Below the pieces are notes generated by a model, which was not told the origin of the DNA, did not search any database, and saw nothing but the letters and a program-made list of their open reading frames with translations. 64,000 nt of DNA from Myotis daubentonii (Eukaryota > Chordata > Mammalia > Chiroptera > Vespertilionidae), in assembly GCF_963259705.1 (NCBI RefSeq), contig NC_081861.1, forward strand, positions 106,756,102 through 106,820,101, written 5' to 3'. Positions within the stretch are counted from its first letter, which is position 1; the number at the start of each line of letters is the position of its first letter. This document shows, in pieces, positions 10,131 through 22,799 of the stretch. The translations under genes and the position numbers were made by a program.

Positions 10131-11177
10131 AATTTTATTCTGAAGTTTCTCATGTAATTTTCAAAAACCTCATCTGACAAGAGTTTCTAACTATGATAGC
10201 TTTGTCATGCCAATTTATAAAGTGCAAGGATTCTTTTTTCATGCAAGAAGAATTCTTCAAACCTGCATTTACTTTTAGTGTAGAAAGCTACTCAAAAATA
10301 TTTTATAATTTCAGCTCTAAATTTGATTATGGTATAAACTTTCTTTATATATCAAGTAGGATTTCTTCTATACTATAAGATCCTATAACTACAAAGCCAC
10401 CTTACATATCCTCTAATGTAAATTAAAAAACAACAAACATGAGTAAAGTTTACTTTATACTTTGTAAGATTTTCCAAAAAGATTGCAGGTCAAAACAGAA
10501 GAACTATTCAGTTATTCAAAGAAAAAAAAAAATATATATAATATTTGTTGGGGGGTATTTCCACTGCAAATGCAGGAAATTTAATACCTTGGATGTAGGT
10601 AGCTAAATGTGAAACCTGTAACACATGCTTTCTTTTGTCAAAATCACCAAGTGAAAATTACTCAGTAAAAGAGAAAAACAATTTATGGATATTATTTTTC
10701 CTGTCCTTACTAATCTCTCCCATAGGGCAAATGCTACTTTAAAGAGTATGGTTCCATTTCAAGTTCCCATTACATGGCCTTCCTGAGAGGGCTAGAAATC
10801 AGACAAATTAAAAACTGCAATTTCTTACTACAACTCCATTAAATTATAATGTACTTTTTCTATTTCCTATCTTTGAATACTGAGACTTATCAAATTCTAA
10901 AGGCAGAGGCTTCTTTTTTTTATATTAATCTTAGTTACTGATCCTTGTGAAAATGAGGGTGTGAGCAGAAGGAAGAATATACTAGTTTCCTAGGAGCGTT
11001 TCTTACTTACTTTTTGTCATGAATGTTTAAAAAGAAAAAAAGAGAACAAAAAGCAGAAACCATGTTTTATTTATCTTCAACTTCTCTTACACCCTTCTAA
11101 GGAGAAATGTACAATTATAGAATGGTGAACGTGAAGTAATATGCGGTGTTAACATTATGGTTATGTAAAATTTTGTT
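10131..11177. other. HDX: AT-rich intron of HDX, no recognised element
   Basis: I see no gene, exon or clear repeat here, only AT-rich sequence with a short A-run and TATATATA (10525-10540). Confidence 0.5.
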
Positions 11178-11444
11178 GTATAGCAGGACTAAAATATCTG
11201 TACTCAAAAAATATAGAAAAAATTGAGGAAGATACAAATAAGTGGAAGTACATACCATGTTTATAAATTGGAAGAATTAATAATATTAAAATCTCTATAC
11301 TATCTACCCTGGCTGGGTAGATCAGTTAATTTGAGAGTGGTCCCACACACTAAAAGATTATAGGTTCAATTCCCAGTCAGGGAACATACCCAGGCTTTTG
11401 CTCCCTGGGCATGTATGGGAGGCAACCATTAGATGTTTCTCTTC

Positions 11445-11492
<48 letters not shown>

Positions 11493-13061
11493 TCTCTCCC
11501 CCATCTCTCTCCCCAATCAACATATCCTCGGGTGAGCATTAAAAAACAAAAATCTCCATACTACCCAAAACAAAATATAGATTCAACACAATTCCTATCA
11601 AGATACCAGTGGCATATTTCATAGAACTAGAACAAATATTCCAAACATTTCTGTGGAACTACAAAAAACCCCTTCAACAATCTTGAGAAAGAAAAACAAA
11701 GTAGGAGGTATCACACTATGTGAAATCAAACTATATTACAAGGACATTGTAATCAAAACAGCATGGAAATTGCATAAGAACAGACTATAGATTAATGGAA
11801 CAGAACAGAAAGCCAGAAATCAACCCATACCTTTATGGTCAATCACTATTTGAGGAAGGAGGCAAGAATACACAATGGAGTAATCACAGTCTCTTTAATA
11901 AATGGTGTTGGAAAAATTGGAAAGGTACATGCAAAAAATGAAACTAGACCACCAATTTACACCATACACAAGAATAAACTCAAAATGGGTAAAATACTTA
12001 AATGTAAGTTGTGAAACCATAAAAACCTTAGAAGAAAACCTTGGTAGTAAAATCTGACATCACTCCTAGCAATATTTTTACTGACATGTCATTGAACAAA
12101 GGAAAAAAAAGAAAACAAAAACAAATGGGACTACATCAAACTAAAAAAACTCTTGCACAGTAAAAGAAACTATCAACAAAATAAAAAGGGAGCTCACTGT
12201 ATGGGAGAACATATTCACCAATAACACAATAATAGGGAGTTAGTTTCCAAAGTAGAAAAAGAACTTATATCACTTAACACCGAAAAGATAAACAACCCAA
12301 TTAAAAAAAATGGGGGCAAAAGACATGAATAAATACTTCTCCAAAGAGGACACATAGATGGCCAATAGATATATGAAAAAATGGTCAACGTCACTAATGA
12401 TCAGGAACATATAAATTAAAACCACAATGAGATATCACTTCATGCCTGCCAAAATGGCTATCATCAATACATCAGCAAACAATAAATGCTGGTGTGAATG
12501 TGGAGAAAAAGGAACCCTCACACACTGTTGGTGGGAATGCAGATTGGTGCAGCCACTGTGTAAAAGAGTATGAAATTTTCTGGAAAAAAAATTCAAAATG
12601 GAACTTCCTTATGACTCAGAGTTTGCACTTTTGGGAATATATTTGAAGAAACCTGGAACACTAATTTGAAAGAATATATGAATCTATATGTTCATTGCAG
12701 TGTTATTAACAATAGCTAAGATCTGGAAACAGCTGATTGCCCATCAGTAAATGAGTGGATAAAAAAGCCCAGGTACATTTACACAATGAGATACTACTCG
12801 GTCATAAAAAAGAAGGAAAACTTACCTTTTTCCAAAGCCTGAATGGACATATAGATTATAATGCTAAGTGAAGTAAGCCAGTGAAAGAAAAGGAAGTACC
12901 ATATGATTTTATTAATATGTGGAATCTCATGAACAGAATAATTTAACAAATAATAGAAACAGAAACATAGATGCATAGAACAGATTGACATCTGTCAGAG
13001 AGGAGGGGTTTTAAGGGCTGGGAGAACAACGGTTAAAGGTATTAAAAATATATATGTGTGT
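11178..13061 (+). mobile_element. Old L1 ORF2 3' half and 3'UTR
   Basis: Sense L1 from the ORF2 thumb region (GAAGATACAAATAAGTGGAAG) through the C-terminal domain (12480-12560, cysteine-bearing TGCTGGTGTGAATGTGG; 12700-12860) to a 3'UTR at about 12880-13060. It is full of stops and indels and was interrupted by an old SINE at 11308. It is 5'-truncated. Confidence 0.75.
11308..11547 (+). mobile_element. Old Ves-type SINE with (TC)n expansion
   Basis: A tRNA-like head (CTGGCTGGGTAGATCAG, B-box-like GGTTCAATTCCCAGTC) followed by a long TC-rich tract (about 11440-11515) and an A-rich end. Imperfect duplications of AATCTCTATACTATCTACC flank it (11290-11308 and from about 11550). It is more diverged than the young Ves copies. 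Confidence 0.75.
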
Positions 13062-16000
13062 TATCTAACCCTACAACTTAAAGAAATAGAAAGAGAACAA
13101 CAAGAAAAGCCCAGGGTAAGTAGAAGGGATTAAATAAATGACCAGAGTGGAAAGAAATGACATAGAGACCTAAAGCAATACAAAAGATCAATAACACCAA
13201 GAGCTGGTTCTTTGAAAGGATAAACAAGATTGATGAATCTTTAGCCAGGCTCACCAAGAAACAAAGAGAGAAGACCCAAATAGACAAAATCAGAAACAAA
13301 AGACCCACAGAAATACAAAGGATCTTCAAAATATACTATGAACAAATCTACTCCAACAAACACGACTACCTGGATGAAATGGACATATTCCTAGAAAAAT
13401 ACAATCTCCCAAAAACAATCAGGAAGAACCAGATGATCTGAACAAGCCAATAACTACTGATGAAATTGAAGCAATATATATAACACAAACAACAACAACA
13501 ACAAAAAACTTTCAGCAAACAAAAGCCCTGGTACTGATGGCTTCACAGGGGAGTTTCACTAAACATTCAAAGAAGAACTAACACCTATCCTCCTTAAACT
13601 ATTACAAAAATTTCAAGAGGAAGAGACACTTCCAAGCTCTTTCTTTCTATGAGGCCAGCATTATCCTAATCCCAAAACCAGATAAAGACACTACAAAGAC
13701 AGACAATTACAGGATAATATTGCTGATGAGCATAGATGCTAAAATCCTCAACAAAATATTAGTAAATCACATACAGCAATGCATTAGAAAGATCATGACC
13801 AAGTGGTATTTATTCCCAGAATGCAAGGCTGGTACAATATCTGCAAATCAACAAATGTAATACAGCACATTAACAGACTGCAAGACAAAAAGCAAATGAT
13901 TATGTCAATTGATGCAGAAAAAGCATTCAACAAAATCCAACACCCTTTTTTGATAAAAAAAAATCACAGCAAAGTGGGAATAGAAGGATAATACCTCAAC
14001 ACAATAAAAGCTTTATATGACAAAATTACAGCCAACATCATACTGGATGGGTGAAAACTAAAACTATTTCCCCTAAGAATAGGAACAAGACAGCGATGCC
14101 CACTTTCACCACTCCTGTTCAACACAGTACTGCAAGTGCTAGGCATAGCGATCAGAAAAGAAGAAATAAAAGGCATTCAAATTGGAAAAGAAGAAGTAAA
14201 ATTGTCATATTCACAGATGACATGTTATTGTACATAGAAAACCCTAAAGATTCCATAAGAAAACTACAAGATTTAACAAATGAATTTGGAAATCTAGCAG
14301 GATACAAAATTAACACCCAGAAATCTATGACATTTTTTATACACCAATAATGAACTAACAGAAAGAATTACATTACAATCCCATTTACCAATGCAACAAC
14401 TACAACAACATAAGATATCTAGGATTAAAAAACCAAGGAGGAAAAAGACCTGTACTTGGAAAACCATGGGACATTGAAAAAAGATATAGAGGAAGATATA
14501 AACAAGTTGAAGAAAATTCTGTGTTCATGAACTGGTAGAATCAACATCACTAAAATGTCCATACTAACCAAAGCAATCTATAGATTCAATGTAATCGCCA
14601 TTAAAATACCAAATGCATATTTCAAAGACCTAGAACAAACTCTCCAAAAATTTATATGTAATTAAAAAAAAGACCCAGGTAGGCACACCATGCCGGAGAA
14701 AGAAGAACAAAATTGTAGGGATCACAATACCAGATATCAAGTTATACTACAAAGCTACTGTAAACAAAACATCCTGGTACTGACACAGGAACTGACATAT
14801 AGCCCAATGGAACAGAACAGAGAACCCAAAAATTGACCCAAGCCATTATGTTCAATTAATATTTGACAAACGAGGCAAGAGCATACAATGGGGTCAAGAC
14901 ACTCTCTTCAATAAATCATGTTGGGAAAATTGGACAAATATATGCCCCTAAAATTGAAACTAGAGCACCAACTTACACCTTATACAAAAATAAACTCAAA
15001 ATGGATAAAAGACATAAATGTAAGATGGGAAAACATAAAAACTTAGAATGATCCATAGGCAGCTAAATATCAGACATCTATCATAGCAATATGTTTACCA
15101 ATACATCTCCTAGGACTATGGAAACTAAGTTGAAAATAAACAAACAGGACTATATCAAAATAAAAAGCTTTTGCACAGCAAAAGTAACCATCAGCAATAT
15201 AACAAGAGAGCCCACTGCATGGGAGAATATATTTGCCAATGATACATCTGATAAGGGTTTAATCTCTAAAATTTATAGGAAACTCATACAACTTAACAAA
15301 AGGAAGATAAACAATCCAATTAAAAAATGGGCAAAGGAACTAAATATACACTTCTCAAAAGAAGACATACAGAAGACCAAGAGGCATATAAAAAATGGTC
15401 AAAGTGATTAATCATCTGAGGAATGCAAATCAAAATGATAATAAGGTACCATCTCACACTTGTCAGAATGGTTATGATCAACAAATCAACAAAGGACAAG
15501 TGCTGGTGACGGTGTGGAGGAAAGGGAACCCTTGTACACTGCTGGTGGGAATGCAGATGGGTACAGCCTCTCTGGAAAACAGTATGTAGCTTCCTCAAAA
15601 ATTTAAAAATAGAACTCCCATTTGACCCAGTAATCCCACTTCTAGAACCATATCCCAAGAAACACCAATCAGGAAGAATATATGCACCCCTATCTTCATA
15701 GCAGGGCAATTTACATTAGCTAAGATTTGGAAACAGCCTGAGTCCCATCAGCCGATGAGTGGATTAAAAAACTGTGGTACAACTACACAATGGAATACTA
15801 CACAGCTGTAAAAAGGAAAGAACTCTTACCATTTGCAACAGCATGAATGGACCTGGAGAGTATTATGCTAAGCAAAATAAGCCAGTCAGAGAAAGATAAG
15901 TATCACATGCTCTTGCTCATTTGTGGAATGTAATGAACAACATACTGGTAAACTTATGAAGAGAAATAGATCCAAAGACGTAGAAGCTTTGAACAAACTT

Positions 16001-16205
16001 TCAAACCTCAGAGGGAAGGCAGGGGCGGGTTGGTGGGGGATAGAGATCAACCAATGAACTTGCATGCATATAAGCATAACCTATGGACACAGACAATAGG
16101 GGGATGAAGACCTGGACTGGGAGGTGGAGGCCGGCTCGGTGAGGTAAATGGGACAAAAAGGTGACATATGTAATAGTTTCAACAATAAAGATTTAAGAGT
16201 AACAA
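13062..16205 (+). mobile_element. L1 ORF2 (linker to C-terminus) and 3'UTR, broken
   Basis: A 5'-truncated L1 beginning in the endonuclease-RT linker (CTTAAAGAAATAGAAAGAG). Recognisable pieces are the fingers (13510-13560), MQGWYNI (13815-13850), a [15 protein letters not shown] motif (13910-13960), the active-site region near 14200, the connection domain (14500-15410) and the C-terminal domain to about 15900. The 3'UTR ends at AATAAAGATTTAAGAG. Frameshifts occur roughly every 200-300 bp. The active site reads FTDD where L1 normally has FADD. Confidence 0.78.
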
Positions 16206-16615
16206 AAAATAAAATAAAAAGAAACCAGGAAATATACTTCAGAATTAAAAGAATACCTGAGTATACCTTTTGCAACAGCACAGCATACCTTGAGAATTAT
16301 TCAAAGAAGATGTATGTAATCTAATAAGCAAAATGAACTAAGCCGGGATGTGGAGGTATTGAGCATAAAAACATAAAATAAAAACAAAATAAAACTCATG
16401 GACACAAACAACAGTGTGGTGATTGGCAAGAGGGGTAGTAGGGTGGGAGTGGGGAAGGTATTGAGGGGTGATAACTGGTTATGGAGACATTATTGGGGAT
16501 GGGGAACACATAAAACAGTGTACAGATGGTGTGCTGTAGAACTGTACACCTGAAATCTGTAGAATTATATTAAATAGTGTTGCCCCAATAAAGTCAATAT
16601 AAAGGAAAAAAATGG
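16206..16615 (+). mobile_element. Older L1 3' end fragment
   Basis: A different, older L1 3'UTR: CACAAACAACAGTGTGGTGATTGG, a G-rich block, then ACACATAAAACAGTGTACAG and GTACACCTGAAATCTG, ending CCCCAATAAAGTCAATATAAA. A similar 3' end is at 33950-34165. Confidence 0.65.
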
Positions 16616-17999
16616 GGACATTTTACTGAAAGTAAAGCAATTCGACTAAAATATTAAAAATGGAAATTTCAAGGTAACTGTTATGCTCCAGGTGCAGAGT
16701 AACCAATCTAGATTGGAGGAGACTATACTATTCCAGGAGAAGATTCTTCAAGATGATAAAATTGCTACACTGCCACATGTGTATAAATGTATTGAGAGGA
16801 TATATATACAACTGTGGAAGGGTTTGAGGATAAATTAATAGTAAATACATAGAAAATCAAGCAAGCAAACTTAGAAAAACTAAGTAAATTATGAGCTCCG
16901 AGGAAACAATACAATGTTATGCAGAAAAGGACAAATAACATTATGCTACATAATTCAAATATGAAAAACATTTACATAAACATTGAATATCAAACTAATC
17001 AAAATTATAAAATAATTATACTGGGAAGATAAGAAGTATACTTTTAGGTGAAACCCTTGGTAATTAATAAGATATTTTGAAACATATTTTTAAAAACCTC
17101 ACATTTCATAGTAGGAAATCAATCAATAATGCTTAGCACTAAAAAAAAAAAAGTAGTGATAAAAACAGATATGAGAGAGACTGTTGGTTTTTCTCCAATA
17201 TCTGCCTTCTCTCTCTTCCAGAATAAAAGAACTTATATTGGCTTCCCTCAATATAACTGCATTTGTAGCTTCCCTTGCAATTAGTATGACCAAGTCATTA
17301 GCCAAAGGTAGGTAAGTGAATGCGTCTTGTGACAATTTCTGGGAATCCCCTTTCTGGTACATTTGTTGCCCCTTCTTTCTCTCCAATTTTGTCATGCTGC
17401 CTGGACCATACATGCCATAATTTTGGACCTTGGGGACAAGGAATATATTATAGAGATGGCATATTGGAAGATAAAAGGTACCAAAGTCTTTGAGGATTTC
17501 ACAGGGCAGAACTGCTATGTCAGTTCTAAATTGAATATCCCTGAATTTGTACATGGAATTGAAATATCTTGTATAAGCAACTGTTATTCTTAGTCCTTTT
17601 GTTACTCACAAACAAGACTACTACTAATTAATACAGCACATTATTTATAGATGGAGGTATATACCCAAAAAAATCACCTAAAAGAGCGAGAAGTGGTTGA
17701 CTCTGGCTATTGGAAAATGGTAGGAGGGAAGGAGTGGGAAATGTTGTGTTTTTTGTTTTGTTGTAGCAAGTTCTATAGAATTTGACTCCTTAAATTATGT
17801 GCATGCATAACTTTGAATTAAAAAATAAAAATAAGTGACAATTACAACAAAAACACGTGTTCTTCACTTTTTTGTCTTTGTGTTTGGCTTTTACTTTAAC
17901 TCCTCATACCAAAGTTCTATTCCATTTTCTCTTCAGTCATTTGTATTCTCATGTTATCCCTCTAGCTAGAGTTTGAGCACCTTAAAAATAGAAAACGTG
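16616..17999. other. HDX: HDX intron, no confidently named element
   Basis: Mostly AT-rich. About 17160-17450 (TCTGCCTTCTCTCTCTTCCAG and following) and 17640-17830 resemble old dispersed mammalian repeats that I cannot name. No exon with splice sites and conserved coding was seen. Confidence 0.4.
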
Positions 18000-19371
18000 G
18001 ATCCAAGATGACTGCTGACAGGATGGTAGGTTCAAGATAATGTGTGAGAGAACAAAAGCAGAGTGCGTGGATGTGCAGGAAGTGTCTGTATTTGTGAGAG
18101 CAGGACAGCCATATTCCATAGGACTGTAGGGGGATGGCGGACCAGAATCCCCTAGCCAGGCAGCATCTACTACTACTGAAAACTCTCTCGGAGCAGCTGA
18201 CTCTGCTGTAGTGACTGTGCCATCTTGAAGGGGAGACCAGCTGTGATCGGAAGCCCAGCCTTACCTTCAACAGGGGAGACCTCAGATACCTCCCGGGGAC
18301 CTACAACCACAATGCCCAGGGACCAGATGCCTCAGCTGCAAACCCACGATCACCAAGACTCCAGTCTCCCTGACTACGGGCATCTAAAAAGTCTGTCCAG
18401 TGGGAGACAAAGCAGTGCTGAATATGCGAACAGGCCCTGCCAGGGCCTTCTCACAGAGCAGCTAAAAGGAACAGCTGAATTGAAAAACACTCACCCGGAA
18501 TTGGCGAATTAAACACAGCTGGTGAGACAATCCATGGATGGAAAGGTCAGATATCGCCTAGAGAAAGTCAACATGTAGGAGAGAGAGAGCTACATAACCA
18601 GACACCCTGAAAGGAGCAATCATGGGGAAACAAAGTAACAGCCTGCATCAAAAAAAAGGAGGAATGGCCAGAAAAGGAAGTAAATGAAATTGAGTTAAGC
18701 AATATGTCAGAGAAAGAATTCAGAACAATGGTCATAAGGACACTGAAAAGGTTGTAAGACAAATTTAACAATATGTGTAAGAACCAAGAGAAAATGAAGA
18801 AGAACCAAGAAGAAATGAAAAATGACATTGGTGTAATAAAGAATTCAATAGAAAGCATCAACAGTAGACCAGAAGAAGTGGAGGACCGCATCAGAGAGCT
18901 AGAAGACAAGGTAGGAAAAAATACCCAAACAGAGCAGTGACTAGAAAAAAAAAATTAAAAACAAACAAACAAACAAACAAAAAAACAACAGGAGGAGAGT
19001 CTAAGGGAACTTTGGGACAACACGGAATGAAACAATATCTGCATAATAGGGCTACCAGAAGGAGAGGAAACTGAGAAAGGACCATAAAACCAGTTTGAAG
19101 CTATATTGACAGAAAACTTCCCTGACATTGGGAAGAAAAAACTCACACAAATTCAAGAAGCTGATAGAGTACTAAACAAGATGAATGCCAAAAGACTGAC
19201 ACCAAGACACATTATCATTAAATTGGCAAAAACCAATGAAAAAGTAAGAATCTTAAAGCCTGCCAGAGAAAGACAAAAAGTTACCTACAAAGGATCTCCC
19301 ATTAGACTATCAACTGATTTTTAAACAGAAACACATCAGGCCAGAAGGGAATGGGATGAAATATACAAAGT
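18000..19371 (+). mobile_element. L1 5'UTR and ORF1, cut off before ORF2
   Basis: Begins with a YY1-like ATCCAAGATGACTGCTGAC, a GC-richer 5'UTR to about 18580, then ORF1 sequence. The coiled-coil part (18690-18860) is repetitive in KKNQEEMK. The RRM-like and C-terminal parts lie at 18990-19371 (LTENFPDIGKK, VTYKGSPIRLSTDF). Stops interrupt it. It ends mid-ORF1 at a junction with Tc1 transposase sequence rather than at a poly-A tail. Confidence 0.7.
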
Positions 19372-19633
19372 CATGCAAAGCAATTGAGCATCGGTGGGAC
19401 AAAGTTAAAAGAGCCATCAGGCAGCTGGTTCCACAACCATCAAATCTCACAGAACTGGACAGTGCTATTCATCAGGCATGGCATCAGATTTTTCGCATCA
19501 TCAATTTTCATCATCTCGTGGAGTCAATGCCAGGAATAATTGCCGCAGTATTGAAGGCAAAAGGTGGCCCAACGAAGTACTGATGGGGTGGTCATAATAA
19601 TCTATCTGGTCATAATAATCTGGCCATTCAGTG
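19372..19633 (+). mobile_element. Tc1-like DNA transposon, 3' end with transposase C-terminus
   Basis: The frame at 19370-19583 reads IEHRWDKVKRAIRQ, then a loop, then SMPGIIAAVLKAKGGPTKY. This is the C-terminal end of a Tc1-family transposase: the NPIEHLW motif that carries the third acidic residue, and the RGGxTxY end. After the stop comes an inverted-repeat-like end (ATAATCTGGCCATTCAGTG) followed by TA, the Tc1/mariner target dinucleotide. The 5' part is missing. Confidence 0.72.
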
Positions 19634-19920
19634 TATATTTCAGATCACCTCATGCAATTTTTACACAATGTACATGAGATATATTTAAAATACCATATGA
19701 TTGACTCATTTAATGTATACAATAAAATGTTTTTAATATATTCAAAGAGTTGTGCAACAATCACCACTGTTTAATTCCAAAATATTTTTATCATGAAAAA
19801 AGGAAAACCTTTGCCCTTTAGTAGTCACTCCCCATTCTTTCATACACCCAGCTGCAAGCAACCACTAAGTTGTCTCTGTAGATGTGCCAATTCTGGACAT
19901 TTCATATAAATATAATTATA
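19634..19920 (-). mobile_element. Ancient L1 (L1M type), antisense, part 1
   Basis: Antisense of old L1 ORF2/3' sequence with typical strings (TTGTGCAACAATCACCACTG, GTCACTCCCCATTC, GGACATTTCATATAAAT). It continues at 20841 after the Helitron. Confidence 0.7.
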
Positions 19921-20840
19921 CTAGAGGCCTGGTGCATGAAATACATGCATGGTGGTAGGGGGGTCCCACAGCCCGGCCTGTACCTTCTCCAATCCAGGAC
20001 CCCTTAGGGGACATCCGATTGCCTCTCACAACCTGGGACCAATGGCTCCTAACCACTTGCCTGCCTGCCTTCCTGCCTGATTGCCGCTTACTGCTCCCTT
20101 GCTGGCCTGATTGCCCCTAACCACCTCTGCCTCGCCACAAACCCAGAATCCAGGATTCCCTCCTCCGGCCAGTCACAGGCACCCAGGACCATGCTTCCCT
20201 CCCTCTGGCTGGCCGCAGGCACCCACTACCCAGGCTGGCTTCACCTGGGCCAGCCGCAGCCGCAGGTGACCATGGGTAGGCGGCTTAACCTGGGCCACAG
20301 AAGCTGGTGCCCAGGACTGTGGGGCAGGCGGCTTGTCCCTCTCTTGGGCCACAGGTACAGATGCAGCTGCTGGCACCAGGGACCACAAGGACCGTGGGGT
20401 GTGTACATTGTCCCTCTCCCGGGCCACAGGTGCAAGCGCAGCAGCTGGCTCCCAGGACTATGGGTGGGTGGCTTGTCCTCCCAAGCCGCAGGTGCAGATG
20501 CAGTCGCTGGCGCCCAGGACCATGAGGACCGTGGAGCGTGTGGATTGTTCCTCTCCCAGGCCACAGGCACAGGTGCAGCAGCTGGTGCCTGGGGCCATGG
20601 GATGGGTGGCTTGTCTCTCTCCCAGGCCACAGGCACAGATGTAGCCACTGGCACCCAGGGCCACAGAGCAGGTGGCTTGACCCTCTCCCGGGCCGCAGCC
20701 TGGTTGGTCCCCATTCCTCTATCATGAGCTCATTTGTGCCTGGCTGGTCCCCATTCCTCTCGCCTCAGTGTTGAGTGTCTGAGCTGTTAAGGTGTGATGG
20801 TGTGACAACCATTTGCATATTAGCTCTTTACTATATAGGA
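19921..20840 (-). mobile_element. HeliBat-type Helitron, non-autonomous
   Basis: On the minus strand it starts TCCTATATAGTAAAGAGC and ends GGCCTCTAG, the Helitron TC...CTAG signature, inserted between A and T in an old L1 with no target duplication. The internal 20190-20700 is GC-rich and repetitive (variants of CCCAGGCCACAGGCACAG). Open frames across it are repeat translations, with no Rep or helicase motifs. Confidence 0.85.
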
Positions 20841-21480
20841 TAATATGTGGTCCTTTATGACTAGCTTCTTTCACTTAGCATAATGTTTCAAGATTTATCT
20901 ATTTTGTAGCATATTTCAGTATTTAATTCCTTCATACAGCTCTATAATAGTCCATTATAGGCATATGTCACATTTTGTTAACCCATTAACTTGATGAACA
21001 TTTTTTTCTACTCTTTGTTATTATGAATAACACTGTTAAGAAAATCCATATGTAAGTTTTTAAGTTGACATGTGATTCATTTCTTTGGGTTATATGCAAA
21101 AGAGTGTAATTTCTCGGTTATATAATTAATTTGTTAAAATTTTAGAGAATGGTTTTAAAAAGTGACTAAAACATTTTACATTTTCACCAGAAATGTATAA
21201 TGGTTCCAATATCTCTACCTCCTATGCAACAGTGGTTATCTGTCTTTTTTATTCCAGCTATCATAGTAGATACTAAGTGGTATCTGATTGTGGTTTTAAT
21301 TTTCATAATTACAAGTAATGTTGAACATCTTTTTGTGTGTTTATTGACCATTTGTAAATTTTCTTTGGATAAATGTTTATTCAAATTCTTTGCTTATTTT
21401 AAAATTGCATCATTTGCCTTTTATTATTGAGATGCAAAAGTTCTTTATACAGTGTGGATATACATTTCTTCTCAGACATG
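20841..21480 (-). mobile_element. Ancient L1 (L1M type), antisense, part 2
   Basis: Continuation of the 19634-19920 fragment: GCTTCTTTCACTTAGCATAATG, then ATGTATAATGGTTCCAATATC and TAAGTGGTATCTGATTGTGG, antisense of the ORF2 C-terminal domain. Confidence 0.72.
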
Positions 21481-21620
21481 ATTTGAACATATTTCCTCCT
21501 ATTATATGTTATTTTTTAAAATTTATTGATGCTATTATTTACATAACCTCACATATTTATTAAAGCTTTCATTTAAGATGCTCATCAACAACACCATGAA
21601 AATTACTGAAAATGTCTTAC

Positions 21621-21767
21621 CCGAACAATTTCACAGTCAACATTTAATTCAGTTGCAACTGCTTCAATTTTCTCTCTACAGATAGATCCAAGGCTGGTCA
21701 TGCCATTGTCCCAGTATTTCTTAAGAGTGGCTAAGTCTCTATCACTGAACTGAGTGCGGTCTTGTAG
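21621..21767 (-). CDS. HDX: HDX 147-bp exon, second homeodomain
   Basis: The exon encodes 49 residues from LQDRTQFSDRDLATLKKYWD to CEIVR: helices 1 and 2 and the start of the recognition helix of the second, divergent homeodomain. The visible pattern is FS-x3-L-x2-LKKYWDNGM, then a turn, then REKIEAVATELNVDCEIVR. The invariant Trp-Phe-x-Asn core of helix 3 would be on the next exon, which I cannot find before position 1. The acceptor is a T-rich tract ending ctacag and the donor is CGG|gtaag. Both junctions are phase 0. The sequence differs from the human form I remember by few residues (for example GSIC), which implies purifying selection amid decayed repeats. Confidence 0.94.
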
Positions 21768-22172
21768 CTGTAGAAAAAATTTAAAAAAAATAGAATAATC
21801 AAAGCAAAGACTATTATAAATAGGATCATCATGGCGAGATGTGCTAGGTTAATTTCAATATATACATTTGTTAAATTAATTATGCAATTCTTACTCTGTG
21901 TTCCCCCATTTTGAAATGGACATTTTCATGATATTTATAAAATGAAAGAGTACTAGAATAAAAATTTTAGCTGGTAACAATTAAGTGATGTTTGTTGTAA
22001 AGGGTGATAATCACACAAATAATTCATGTCATTGTGAAAAAAACAGATACATTTTAAAAAGAAGAGAATTTCAATTACACACAATCCTGGAAAAAACATT
22101 TGTTAACATTGTAATGGATATTCTTTCAAACTTTCTTCTATGATATATACATTTACATTCACACTACATATA
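21768..22172. other. HDX: HDX intron, nothing recognised
   Basis: AT-rich intron directly upstream (in gene direction) of the homeodomain exon. It contains that exon's T-rich acceptor tract at 21768-21790. No repeat identified. Confidence 0.5.
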
Positions 22173-22799
22173 TCCTATCTAATAAAAGAGAAACATGGTA
22201 ATTAGCCGTACATCCGCTACCCTTCCCATTGGCTAATCAGGGCGATATGAAAATTAACTGCCAGCCAAGATGGCGGCCGGCAGCCAGGCAGCTTGAAGCT
22301 AACATGAGGCTTGCTTGCTTCAGTGACGGAGGAATCCAACGTTCCCCGCCTGCCTTGCCGGCCTCTGAGCTTGCAGTTTAAAACAGTGTTACAAATATAG
22401 AAGCTAAACAAAACCCCAGAAACCTGCTTTCAGCCAGCCGGGATCTCAGAGCTAGAGTTGATACAGTGTTTCGATTATAGAACCCAAACAAACCAGATAC
22501 CTGCTTTCAGCAGCAGAGGCCTCAGAGCTGGAGCCAGAGCTAAAGCTGGCCCAGAATAAAAAAAGAAAAAGAAAAAAAAGGAGCAGTTGGGAGCTTCAGT
22601 CACCCACCAGCCTGCAAACAGCCCTCAGCCCCTCACCCAGACTGGCCAGGCACCCCAGTGGGGACCCCCACCCTGAAGGGTGTGTGACCAGCTGCAAACA
22701 GCCATCATCCCCTCATCCAGGCAAGAAAGGGGACCCCACCCTGATCCAGGACACCCTTCGGGGCAAAGCAGCCGGCCCCATCCATGCACCAGGCCTCTA
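22173..22799 (+). mobile_element. Helitron, non-autonomous, first of a head-to-tail pair
   Basis: Starts TCCTATCTAATAAAAGAG and ends GCACCAGGCCTCTA, abutting the next Helitron. It contains CATTGGCTAATCAGGGCGATATG and a CCAAGATGGCGGCCG stretch (22266-22280), which looks like a captured promoter or 5'UTR. No coding capacity. Confidence 0.78.

Noticed and set aside
20191..20727. 178-codon plus-strand frame and overlapping minus-strand frames in a Helitron
   Set aside because: They are translations of a GC-rich minisatellite in several frames at once; no domain or codon bias was seen.
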